In this document: piece by piece, positions 52,030 through 59,779 of the stretch
Numbering within the stretch: the stretch's first letter is position 1
Layout of the letters: every line of letters starts with the position of its first letter
NCBI GenBank assembly: GCA_963786495.1
Contig: CAWAZL010000002.1
Coordinates: forward strand, 558,001 to 622,000
Source: JALZKA01 sp963786495
GTDB lineage: Bacteria > Actinomycetota > Thermoleophilia > Solirubrobacterales > 70-9
Reading direction: 5' to 3'
Length of the DNA stretch: 64,000 nucleotides
Translations under genes and position numbers: made by a program
Notes under the pieces: model-generated
What the model was told of the DNA's origin: nothing
Seen by the model: only the letters and a program-made list of their open reading frames with translations
The model's database searches: none

Positions 52030-54320
52030 GAGAGCGAGAGCTTCGTCTTCAGGTCGTCGAGGAAGCCTCGCGGGAAGCCCGCGATCGAGTCGAGCTCGTC
52101 AAGTGACTTGAAGCTTCCCTCGCGCTCGCGGAAGGCGAGAACGCGTCCGGTCTGGGTCACCGAGAGGCCGAGGCCGCGGAGGTCCTCGTAGTTCGCTGAG
52201 TTGAGGTTCACCGGGCCGGAGGCCGCTGCGGGCTGCGGGGCGGGGTCGGAGTTGGGGTCTGGTTCGGGGTCCTCGACCTCGTCGGCGGGGGGCTCAGCGG
52301 CGACTGAGGTGCCAGGCACCTCGTCTTTGGCAGGCTCATCTGGCTCGGCGGCTTCGGAGCCAGGCACCGCGCTCGGTTCTTCGGGCTCGGGCTCGGGCTC
52401 GGGTTCAGGTTCTGGCTCCGGCTCGGGGTGTGGCTCCGGTTCGGGCTCGGGCTGCGGCTCGGGCTCGTCGGTTGTTGCGGGCTCGAACGGGACCGCCAGG
52501 CTTGCGCCGCTGTCCAGCGCCTCGTACTCCTCGGGGTCGAAGATGTCGTCGACTACGGACTTCGCGCGATTCTCGGACTCGGTGGCGCGGGCCTCCGCCG
52601 CAGAGATGCGGTCGAGGAGGTCGCGCAGGCGCTTGCCTCGCTCGAGCTCGTCCGACTTCAGCTTCGCCAGCCGTTCCGCACGCGCAACGCGCGCCTCGGC
52701 CTCGGCAGCGCGGCTCTCGACGTCCTCCAGGCGCTCCGCCGCGCGCTCCAGCGCCTCGGCTGTGCGCTGCTGGCTTTCGAGGAGGCGCAACTCCGTCTCG
52801 CGCAGCTCGGCGGCCAGGGCCTGCTCTTGGACCTTGCGTTCCTCAAGCTGGCGCTCAGCGTCTTGAAGCTCCTGCAAAAGCTTGGTGCGCTCGGGCTCCG
52901 AGCGGTCGGCGTCCGCTCGGACTCGGGCCTCCGCCTCTGCCTCCGCCTCGTCGGCGAGCTTGGAAACGCTGGCGCGGAGCTCGTCGAGGGACTGCGCGGG
53001 CACCTCCGGCTCCGCTGGCGGCGGCTGGTACGCGGCGATCGGCGGGGCGGGTTCTGGTTCTGGCGCAGGTGGGGGTGGCTGGTACGCGACGACTGGCTCG
53101 GGCTCGGGCTCCTCGACCTCGTCGGCGGGGGACATGGCGGCGACTGAGGGGACAGACCCCTCGACAGGCTCATCTGCCGGTTCCGCTTCGCCTTCGGGGT
53201 CAGACCCCGCGCTCGGCTCTTCAATTCCGTCTGGGACGTCCTGGGCTGCGGCGGCCTGCTCGACGAGGCGGTCTGCCTCGGCCTCGATGGGATCGACTTC
53301 TTCGGAGTGCTCGGATTCCTCGAGGCGGTCGAGCGCTGCCCGCTCGGCGGCTGCGGCCAGCGAGTCGCCGCCGACCAGTCCACCCCCCAGGGCGGGAGCC
53401 GGTGGCGTATCAGGGGCCGGCGGAGCTCCGGGCACAGGCGGGCCCGTCGGAGGCGGCATCGTGGGCGCTGCCTCTTCGCTCGAAGGCTGGTGGATGATGG
53501 TGTCGAGCTGAGGCTCGCCGGGCGTGGAAGACACGGGAGGTGCGGGCGGAGGTGCGGGAATCGCCGGCGGCACGGGAGCGCCGGACTTCTTCGCGGCCTT
53601 GGCGGCCTTGGCTGCCTCTCTGCGCTCCAGCGCGACGCGCTTTCTCTCCTCGCGCGCGCTGGCGCGCTCGGCCTTCTTGGCTTCGGCAAGGCGAGCCTTC
53701 TCCTCGCGCGACTGCCTGCTTCCGCCGATGCTGAAGAATCCCCGCGAGGAGCTCCCCGCCTTTTTCGCCTCGGCCGCGGCCTTCCTCTGCGCAAGCTTTT
53801 CCGCCTTCGCCTGCTTGACCGCTTCCTGCTTGCGACGCTTCTCCTCGAGCTTCGCGGCCTTCTTGGCCTCCTTCGGGTCGGACGAGACCGGCGCAGCTTG
53901 TGTGGGCGGCGGGATTGTCGGCGGAGGCGGCATCGGCGGCCCCGGAGCCGCGGGCGCGGAGTCGGCGGGCGGCGGAGTCTCGGGCAGTGTGGGCATCGCA
54001 GATGTCTCGGGTGCCGCCGGCGCGGCTGGCGCTCCGGGCGGCGGCGAGCTCGGCGGGGGCACGGAGCCGGGCGCCGACTCGTCAGCCTCGGCGGGTTGTC
54101 CTACCGGCTCCTCGGTCCCGATCAGGCCTGGGGGTGAAGGTGGGGGCGGTGGCGGATCGCCTTGAGGCGTTGGCTGCACCATGCTGGCTGGCAGCGCGGG
54201 AGACGGATCTGCGGACTCGCCCTCGGGCGCCGCAGACTCACCAGAGGATGCATCGGGATCCTCCTGTTGGTCGTCGTCCTCGTCGCCCTTGCCGGATCGC
54301 TGAAGCCTGAATGAGCGCAT
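52026..54320 (-). CDS. Large low-complexity protein with coiled coil and C-terminal helix-hairpin-helix
   Basis: A 764-residue protein of unusual build. Residues 1-150 are Pro/Gly/Ser-rich and acidic. About 150-240 is a Lys/Arg/Glu/Ala helix (KLEEKRRKQEAVKQAKAEKL). About 240-450 is again Pro-rich, with the first 61-bp repeat peptide (SAGSDPEGEAEPADEPVEGS). About 450-580 is a long coiled coil (DAERQLEERKVQEQALAAEL). Then comes a Glu-Pro tract, the second repeat peptide (SAVPGSEAAEPDEPAKDEVP) and, at about 700-764, a ComEA-like helix-hairpin-helix pair (VNLNSANYEDLRGLGLSVTQ). DNA binding is expected of the last part. No signal or membrane segment is seen. Function is unknown. Confidence 0.7.
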   Translation of the reverse strand: MRSFRLQRSGKGDEDDDQQEDPDASSGESAAPEGESADPSPALPASMVQPTPQGDPPPPPPSPPGLIGTEEPVGQPAEADESAPGSVPPPSSPPPGAPAAPAAPETSAMPTLPETPPPADSAPAAPGPPMPPPPTIPPPTQAAPVSSDPKEAKKAAKLEEKRRKQEAVKQAKAEKLAQRKAAAEAKKAGSSSRGFFSIGGSRQSREEKARLAEAKKAERASAREERKRVALERREAAKAAKAAKKSGAPVPPAIPAPPPAPPVSSTPGEPQLDTIIHQPSSEEAAPTMPPPTGPPVPGAPPAPDTPPAPALGGGLVGGDSLAAAAERAALDRLEESEHSEEVDPIEAEADRLVEQAAAAQDVPDGIEEPSAGSDPEGEAEPADEPVEGSVPSVAAMSPADEVEEPEPEPVVAYQPPPPAPEPEPAPPIAAYQPPPAEPEVPAQSLDELRASVSKLADEAEAEAEARVRADADRSEPERTKLLQELQDAERQLEERKVQEQALAAELRETELRLLESQQRTAEALERAAERLEDVESRAAEAEARVARAERLAKLKSDELERGKRLRDLLDRISAAEARATESENRAKSVVDDIFDPEEYEALDSGASLAVPFEPATTDEPEPQPEPEPEPHPEPEPEPEPEPEPEPEEPSAVPGSEAAEPDEPAKDEVPGTSVAAEPPADEVEDPEPDPNSDPAPQPAAASGPVNLNSANYEDLRGLGLSVTQTGRVLAFREREGSFKSLDELDSIAGFPRGFLDDLKTKLSLS
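52308..52368. repeat. 61-bp coding repeat, copy D, in the helix-hairpin-helix gene
   Basis: The left 13-mer GGTGCCAGGCACC (52308-52320) is a perfect odd palindrome, and the right 13-mer is GGAGCCAGGCACC (52356-52368). The coding strand gives VPGSEAAEPDEPAKDEVPGT, the same frame as in aceF and lpd. The 13-mer variant (GGTGCC) is also that of the intergenic hairpin at 15973. Confidence 0.85.
53148..53208. repeat. 61-bp coding repeat, copy E, in the helix-hairpin-helix gene
   Basis: Left 13-mer GGGGACAGACCCC (53148-53160), right 13-mer GGGGTCAGACCCC (53196-53208, a perfect odd palindrome). The inner 35 bp are the most diverged of the five copies but keep GACAGGCTCATCTGCC. The coding strand gives GSDPEGEAEPADEPVEGSVP, in the common frame. 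The same GGCGACTGAGG flank precedes it. Confidence 0.78.
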
Positions 54321-54395
54321 CGCGCCTATCGTTTCACACCGGCGGGCGAATTCCGCGCTCGCCGAGGGCCGGATGTAAGCGTCGTTGCAGGGGAC

Positions 54396-54875
54396 TTAGC
54401 GCATGCGATGGCGCATGTCGCGCTCGATCTCGCGCCGCACCTCGCGGTCGCGGATCTCGCGGCGGCGGTCGCGGCCCTCTTTGCCTCGCGCCAGTGCAAT
54501 CTCCACCTTCGCCCGCGGGCCCTTGAAATAGACCCGGGTCGGCACCAAGGTCAGGCCCTTCTGGGCAGTGGCGCCAATCAACCGCTCAATCTCGTGGGCG
54601 TGGAGAAGGAGCTTGCGTGGGCGGTCCGGCTCGTGGTTCTCCTGAGCCGCCGGCGGATACGGCGGGATGTGCATGTTGCGAAGCCACAACTCGCCGTCAT
54701 CTACCGCGGCATAGGCATCGGCGAGCATCGCCTTGCCCTCGCGGAGCGACTTCACCTCGGTGCCCTGAAGCTGGATGCCCGCCTCGAACTTCTCGACGAA
54801 CTCGTACTTGTGGGCAGCGCGGCGGTTCGACGCGACGTCGCCCGAGGCAAGCTTTCTCTTTCCCTTCTTTGCCAT
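54396..54875 (-). CDS. smpB: SsrA-binding protein SmpB
   Basis: The tmRNA partner (159 residues), which places tmRNA in stalled ribosomes. The OB-fold core has NRRAAHKYEFVEKFEAGIQL, GTEVKSLREGKAMLADAYAA and LWLRNMHIPPYPPA. YFKGPRAKVEIALARGKEGR leads into the basic C-terminal tail (DRRREIRDREVRREIERDMR) that occupies the mRNA channel. The tail has the GKEGRDRR form of the usual GKKxxDKR. It is 10 bp downstream of rnr, the last gene of ftsE-ftsX-S41-rnr-smpB. Confidence 0.96.
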   Translation of the reverse strand: MAKKGKRKLASGDVASNRRAAHKYEFVEKFEAGIQLQGTEVKSLREGKAMLADAYAAVDDGELWLRNMHIPPYPPAAQENHEPDRPRKLLLHAHEIERLIGATAQKGLTLVPTRVYFKGPRAKVEIALARGKEGRDRRREIRDREVRREIERDMRHRMR

Positions 54876-54885
54876 GGATCAATGA

Positions 54886-56625
54886 TTAGCTTGAAGCAAC
54901 GGGTACTTCTTCCAAGTCGGTTCTGCCCCTCGCTGCCTCGACTCCTGTGACCGTGACCGTCATCGGGTCGCCGAAGCGCACCTCCCGTCCGGTTCTACCG
55001 CCCACGAGCGCCGTTTCGGTCTCGTTGAGATCGAAGCGCTCACCGCGAAGCGTGCGGGCGGGGACGAAGCCCTCGTAGACATCGCCCAGCTCGCCGCCAA
55101 AGCGGACGAACGCGCCCGCGTTGATCACGCCTGAGACTTCACCCTCGAAATGGGTCGAATGGCCACGCTCGAACAGCTCGCGCTCCAACAGGAACGCCGC
55201 GCACACGCTGTCCGCGCGACGCTCGATCTTCATGGCCTCACGCTCGCGATCCGAGCACCAGGGGCCCGCGTCGCGTACGTCGGATGGCTCAGGCGCAGTC
55301 TCACCCGCTCCAACCACCGCGAGTAGCGAGCGGTGGGCGATCAGGTCGGGGTAGCGGCGGATCGGGGAGGTGAAATGCGAGTAGGCCGGGCTGCCGAGCC
55401 CCGCGTGCCCGAGGTTCTTGTCCGTGTAGTACGCCTGCTTCAGCGAACGCAGGACGAGCGAGCCGAGCGACTGGCCGCCCTGACCTCGCCTGCGAGCCTC
55501 GCGCGCCACCCAGCGGCTGATCTCGCCGACCATGTCGCCCGCCTCGGTCGGGCTCATTCCCTTCTTCGACCCGGGAGCGGGCACCTCAATCGCGGCGAGC
55601 TGGTTAAGCAAGCGGTCGACCCGCGCCGGGTCCGGCTGCTCGTGGACGCGGTAGAGCGCCGGCGCCTTGCGCTTTTCGAGGAGGTCTGCCACCTGCTCGT
55701 TGGCGAGGATCATCAGGTGTTCGATCAGCTGGTGGGCCTCGGTCTGGGGAACGCTGTGAGCGTTCACCACCGCGCCATCGGAGTCGAATGCGAACTCGGG
55801 CTCGAATGACTCCACCTCCAGCGCGCCGCGCGGGCGCCCCTCGGCAAGCGCCGCCGCGGCCTTGCGCGCGAGCTCCAGCGGCTCTGCGACCAGCTCGGGA
55901 GCCTTCTCGCGCCCGGCGAAGATGCGGTCGAGCTGGTCGTAGTCGAGGCGCGCGCCGGAGCGGATGCGGCTTCGGTAAAAGCTCGCCGAGCGCGGCTTTC
56001 CCGCCCCGTCGATCCGGACCTCGGCGGTCACCGCCAGGCGATCCTGGTCCGGCACGAGGCTGCACGCCTCGTTCGAAAGCGCACCGGGAATCATTGGCTC
56101 CACCGATCCCGGCACGTAGACGCTGGTCGCGCGCCGGTATGCCTCAGTGTCGATGGCCGACCCGGGCCTGATGTGGGCCGAGACGTCCGCGATGTGAATC
56201 CACAGGCGAACGCCATCGCCATCAGGCTGCGCGGAGACGGCATCGTCGAAGTCACGCGCGGTGGCGGGATCGACCGTGAATGTCGCCAGGTCGCGCAGGT
56301 CGCGGCGGGTGGGATCGACGTCGTCCGCTGCTGCCGGCGCCTCGCGCGCCTCGTCCTCGACCCGGCGCGGGAAGCCCCGGCGCTCGAGCCCCTCCCACAG
56401 AAGCGCCTGGACGACATCGCGTGCCCGCTTTGGCGAGCCGAGCGCCCGCACGGCCTTGACGCCTCGCGAGCTCGGCACCGCCAACACCATCTGGCCGGGG
56501 TCCGCACGCACCTTGCCGCGTTCGAGCGGAAGCCTCCCGACGCGTTCGAACACGGGCTCGACCACATGGAAGCGGCCGCGCTTCACCACGACGCCTACGA
56601 ATGACCCGGAGGGCTCCCTACTCAA
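54886..56625 (-). CDS. rnr: RNase R-family 3'-5' exoribonuclease, short form
   Basis: An RNB-domain exoribonuclease of 579 residues, about 150-230 shorter than typical RNase R. The N-terminal cold-shock/OB region is reduced to about 85 residues (SGSFVGVVVKRGRFHVVEPV). The RNB domain has TARDFDDAVSA with the metal-binding Asp cluster, HIADVSAHIRPGSAIDTEAY, MLPM-like EPMIPGALSNEACSLVPDQD and SPIRRYPDLIAHRSL. An S1 domain ends the protein (FEGEVSGVINAGAFVRFGGE). The Lys-rich tail that targets RNase R to tmRNA-stalled ribosomes is not present. TTG 56625 overlaps the S41 stop (TTGA). The neighbour smpB supports a link with trans-translation. Confidence 0.93.
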   Translation of the reverse strand: MSREPSGSFVGVVVKRGRFHVVEPVFERVGRLPLERGKVRADPGQMVLAVPSSRGVKAVRALGSPKRARDVVQALLWEGLERRGFPRRVEDEAREAPAAADDVDPTRRDLRDLATFTVDPATARDFDDAVSAQPDGDGVRLWIHIADVSAHIRPGSAIDTEAYRRATSVYVPGSVEPMIPGALSNEACSLVPDQDRLAVTAEVRIDGAGKPRSASFYRSRIRSGARLDYDQLDRIFAGREKAPELVAEPLELARKAAAALAEGRPRGALEVESFEPEFAFDSDGAVVNAHSVPQTEAHQLIEHLMILANEQVADLLEKRKAPALYRVHEQPDPARVDRLLNQLAAIEVPAPGSKKGMSPTEAGDMVGEISRWVAREARRRGQGGQSLGSLVLRSLKQAYYTDKNLGHAGLGSPAYSHFTSPIRRYPDLIAHRSLLAVVGAGETAPEPSDVRDAGPWCSDREREAMKIERRADSVCAAFLLERELFERGHSTHFEGEVSGVINAGAFVRFGGELGDVYEGFVPARTLRGERFDLNETETALVGGRTGREVRFGDPMTVTVTGVEAARGRTDLEEVPVASS

Positions 56626-57800
56626 GGCAGCTTCTGGCCGAGGACCTCGAGCGCTTCCTCGAGAGCCTCGTCGCGATCGGTCTCGAGATCGGCTTTGGCC
56701 TTGACGTCGGGCGAGATGCCCTTGTCAGCGATCGAGATGTCCTCGGATGTGAAGTACTCGGCGACGGTCAGGTTGATCGCCGACCCGTCGGGGAGCGGGA
56801 CCGACTCCTGCACCGTTCCCTTGCCGAAGGTCGTTTCGCCGACCAGCGTTGCCAGGCCGTAATCGGACATGGCCGCCGCCAGGATCTCCGACGCGGAAGC
56901 GGTGCCCCCGTCGATCAGGACGACCGTGGGCACCGGATCGAGGGCGTCTCCCAGCGCGTCATAGACCTCCTCGCCGGTTGCCCGGCCGCGGGTCGTGACG
57001 ATGTCGCCTTCCTCGACGAAGAGCGAGGCCGAAGCGATCGCCTCGTCCAGCCGGCCGCCACCGTTCCCGCGCAAGTCGATGATGAGCCCCTCGGCACCCT
57101 CGCGCTTGAGCCGCTCGATCTCGGAGCGAAGCTCCGCGTGGGCGCCCTGGTCGAAGCTCGCGTAGACGATGTAGCCGACCTTGCGGCCATCGATATGCAT
57201 GATGCGCCCCTGCGCCGCGGGGAACGTGATGTTGGCGCGCTCGACCTTCAAGTCCTTCTCGCCGCCGCCCCCCACGGGCTTGACGGTCAGCGCGACTTCG
57301 GTGCCGACCTTGCCCTTGATCTTCGCTGTCGCAACCTCGGCGGGAATGCCGCTGAGGCTTTTGCCGTCTGCCGCAAGGATCACGTCCCCGACGGAGATCC
57401 CCGCGCCCTCGGCCGGTGAGTCGGGAAAGACGGTTGTGACCTCGAGGCCCTCCGGGACCTCCTTGATCGAGAGTCCCACGCCCTTGAAATCACCGCTCAG
57501 GCTCTTTTGGAACTGCTTGTACTCCTTCGGGTCGAAGTAGTGCGAGAACCTGTCGTCGTACTCCTTACGGAGTTCGTCGATCATGCCGCGCATCGACCCC
57601 GATTCCAGCTCTGCGGGCGTGACCTCCTGGAAGTAGCTCTCCTCGATGAACGCCTGAGCCTGGTCGCGCACCGTCGGCTCGGAGATGGTGTCTCCGGAGA
57701 GCTCGAAGTACAGCGCGATGGCGGCAAGCGAAGCGGCGGCCCCGACGAGGAGCCCTACGAAGAAGCCGAAACGACGTGAGGGAGTCGAGCCGTCGCTCAA
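56622..57800 (-). CDS. S41 C-terminal processing peptidase (CtpA-like)
   Basis: A membrane-anchored serine protease of about 392 residues. TTG 57800 overlaps the ftsX stop (TTGA). The transmembrane anchor is FGFFVGLLVGAAASLAAIAL. The PDZ domain is at about 120-200 (VGLSIKEVPEGLEVTTVFPD, SPAEGAGISVGDVILAADGK). The S41 core has LIIDLRGNGGG, catalytic Ser in DGGTASASEILAAAMSDY and Lys in VGETTFGKGTVQESVPLPDG. Length and layout are those of CtpA/CtpB. Its place between ftsX and rnr suggests a link to division-linked wall hydrolysis, where FtsEX and Ctp proteases act in other bacteria. Confidence 0.93.
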   Translation of the reverse strand: MSDGSTPSRRFGFFVGLLVGAAASLAAIALYFELSGDTISEPTVRDQAQAFIEESYFQEVTPAELESGSMRGMIDELRKEYDDRFSHYFDPKEYKQFQKSLSGDFKGVGLSIKEVPEGLEVTTVFPDSPAEGAGISVGDVILAADGKSLSGIPAEVATAKIKGKVGTEVALTVKPVGGGGEKDLKVERANITFPAAQGRIMHIDGRKVGYIVYASFDQGAHAELRSEIERLKREGAEGLIIDLRGNGGGRLDEAIASASLFVEEGDIVTTRGRATGEEVYDALGDALDPVPTVVLIDGGTASASEILAAAMSDYGLATLVGETTFGKGTVQESVPLPDGSAINLTVAEYFTSEDISIADKGISPDVKAKADLETDRDEALEEALEVLGQKLP

Positions 57801-58706
57801 ACCCTCAAGAAGCGGCGCAGAGTGAGGCCGCTTCCGAGGGCGGACACGATCATCGCCGAGGAGACGAGGATGATCACCAGGGGCATGAAGCCCATGGTCG
57901 ACAGGGAGTCCACGAGATTCAGGTTGTCTGAGAGCGGGTCTACGACGGTCACCTTTCCGAGCCAAAGTATGCCCACCGCAATCGCTGCGCCGGTGAGGCC
58001 CACGATGACGCCCTCGATCATGAAGGGCCAGCGGATGAACCAGTTGGTGGCGCCGACGAGCCTCATTACCTCGACCTCACGCCGGCGGGCGTAGATCGAG
58101 AGGCGGATCGTGTTGCCGACGAGCATTAGCGAGGCGATCAAGAGCAGCACCGCGAGGATCGCGAGCACGACCGTTACCGCGCCGGTCACACGGGTGATCT
58201 TCGACGCGTCCTGGCGGGCGTCGCGGACCTCGTCGACGATCGGGCTGATCGGCTGACGATCACCCGTGGGGCCCGTCTTGGTGATCGCGGCCGTGACGGC
58301 GCCCAGGTTCGTCGGGCTGTCGATGTCGATCGCGAATGACGGCGGCAGCGGGTTCGAGTTCAGCTCCTTGAGCGAATTCGCGAGCTCGCCCTCGACGCGG
58401 CCGGAGAGGATCTTTACGGCCTCAGTGGGTGAGACATAATCGACGGACTCGACGTGCGGGAGCGTCTCGAGCTCGGCGCCAAGCGCGTCGATCTCGCCGC
58501 GCGCAGGCGTCGTTGTAGAGGAAGACGTTCAGGCCGATCTGGTCGCGGACGTCCTGCGTCTTGTCACCCGATGCCTTCAGCACCGGGATCAGGACGCCAA
58601 GGAGAAGAGTCGTGACGACGATCGTCACGATGGCGGCGACCGACGGGGCCGCCGAGCGACGCAGCGCCCGGAAGGCCTCGGAGACGAAGAAGACAGCGCG
58701 GCTCAT
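57797..58706 (-). pseudogene. ftsX: Cell division protein FtsX, one frameshift
   Basis: The membrane subunit of FtsEX, about 302 residues over two frames. From ATG 58706 the first frame gives MSRAVFFVSEAFRALRRSAA and the first membrane helix (VAAIVTIVVTTLLLGVLIPV) up to LNVFLYNDA. The frame breaks near 58500, in TGCGCGCGGCGAG; skipping one base gives GEIDALGAELETLPHVESVD and the extracellular domain, then three helices (VLAILAVLLLIASLMLVGNT; FMIEGVIVGLTGAAIAVGIL; FMPLVIILVSSAMIVSALGS). RRREVEVMRLVGATNWFIRW is the typical FtsX coupling block. An essential-type gene with one clean break suggests an assembly error. Confidence 0.85.
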
Positions 58707-58708
58707 GG

Positions 58709-59599
58709 CTACCAGTCCAGGATGTCGTTGACGCCGGTGGACGGCTCGACCTCGAGCTCACGGTGGAGCCGCGCCGCGAACTCGCGGGTGGACTCGTCGT
58801 GGTAGCCGCCCGAGACCTCGTCGCGGATCAGGCGTCCTTCCTCGAGCTGGATCACGCGGCGGCGCATCTTGTCCACCATCTCGCGGTCGTGGGTGACGAC
58901 CAGGACGGTGGTGCCGGTGCGGTTGATCCGGTAGAGCAGCTGCATGATCCCGATGGACGTCTCGGGATCGAGGTTTCCGGTGGGCTCGTCGGCCAGAAGG
59001 AGCGGCGGGTGGTTGACGAAAGCGCGCGCGATTGAGACACGCTGCTGCTCGCCGCCTGAAAGCTGGTCCGGGTAGTTGTGGATCTTCGACTGGAGGCCGA
59101 CCAGGCGGATGATCTCCGGCGTCTTGCGGCGGATCTCACCGCGCGAGGCGCCGATCACCTGAAGCGCGTACGCGACGTTGTCATAGACCGTGCGGTTGGG
59201 AAGAAGCTTGAAGTCCTGGAAGACGGTGCCGATTCGGCGGCGCAGCTTCGGCACTCGCTTGTGCGGCATGCCGTTGATGTCGTGGCCCGCGATCTCGACC
59301 TCGCCCGATGCGGGCTCGACCTCGCGGATAAGAAGCTTGATCAGCGTCGACTTGCCGCAGCCGGTAGGCCCGACGACGAAGGCGAACTCGCCACGGCCGA
59401 CTTCGAGCGTGACCCGCTCGAGCGCAACGTGCCCGCCCGGGTAGACGACGGTCGCATCCTTGAGAGCGACAATCGGCGGCTTCGGAGCCGGCGCGCCGGT
59501 GCGCGACTCATAGCGGGTGGAAGCATCGTGCCCGCGGGCACGGCCGCGAGACGAGCGTGAGCGTGTGAGGGCCATAGGCTGAGATCCTTCTTCGGGCAT
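58709..59599 (-). CDS. ftsE: Cell division ATP-binding protein FtsE
   Basis: The ATPase of FtsEX (296 residues), which controls peptidoglycan hydrolases at the septum. It has Walker A VGPTGCGKSTLIKLLIREVE, Q-loop VFQDFKLLPNRTVYDNVAYA, signature QLSGGEQQRVSIARAFVNHP, Walker B LLLADEPTGNLDPETSI and switch VVTHDREMVDKMRRRVIQLE. About 50 extra residues at the N-terminus (Arg/Ser-rich) and 35 at the C-terminus exceed the usual 220-230 residues. ATG 59599 has AAAGGAA upstream; ATG 59575 is also possible. Two bases separate it from ftsX. Confidence 0.94.
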   Translation of the reverse strand: MPEEGSQPMALTRSRSSRGRARGHDASTRYESRTGAPAPKPPIVALKDATVVYPGGHVALERVTLEVGRGEFAFVVGPTGCGKSTLIKLLIREVEPASGEVEIAGHDINGMPHKRVPKLRRRIGTVFQDFKLLPNRTVYDNVAYALQVIGASRGEIRRKTPEIIRLVGLQSKIHNYPDQLSGGEQQRVSIARAFVNHPPLLLADEPTGNLDPETSIGIMQLLYRINRTGTTVLVVTHDREMVDKMRRRVIQLEEGRLIRDEVSGGYHDESTREFAARLHRELEVEPSTGVNDILDW

Positions 59600-59733
59600 G
59601 CGTGTGTTCCTTTGGGCCGATTCCCCTGCAAGGCGACAGCCACCTTGGAGCTTCCGAAAAGCTTAGCGAAGATTATGAGCGTTCGCTAACGAACCACTCA
59701 CCGCAACAAAACCTGCGCGGCTCCCAGGGGGCG

Positions 59734-59777
59734 AAGCGTCCAGCGCTACCCCCTATAGGGCACAGCGTGGGACGTTT
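59734..59777. repeat. Stem-loop element, GGGACGTT family, copy 3
   Basis: AAGCGTCCAGCGCT (59734-59747) and AGCGTGGGACGTTT (59764-59777) pair at 11 of 14 positions, with two of the remaining three being G-T wobbles. The loop holds a perfect inner palindrome, CCCTATAGGG (59751-59760). It ends two bases before the first possible start of the next gene. The rest of the gap from 59600 shows only a presumed ftsE promoter. Confidence 0.65.
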
Positions 59778-59779
59778 CG

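Noticed and set aside
52381..52470. Regular GGCTCG-type hexamers resembling a repeat array
   Set aside because: They are the Glu-Pro tract codons of the helix-hairpin-helix protein. There are no spacers and no cas genes, so this is not a CRISPR array.
52428..53497. Long plus-strand frames opposite the helix-hairpin-helix gene, Arg- or Gly/Ser-rich
   Set aside because: They mirror the repetitive Glu-Pro and Ala-Glu codons of the real gene. The minus strand has a sensible start and an HhH domain.
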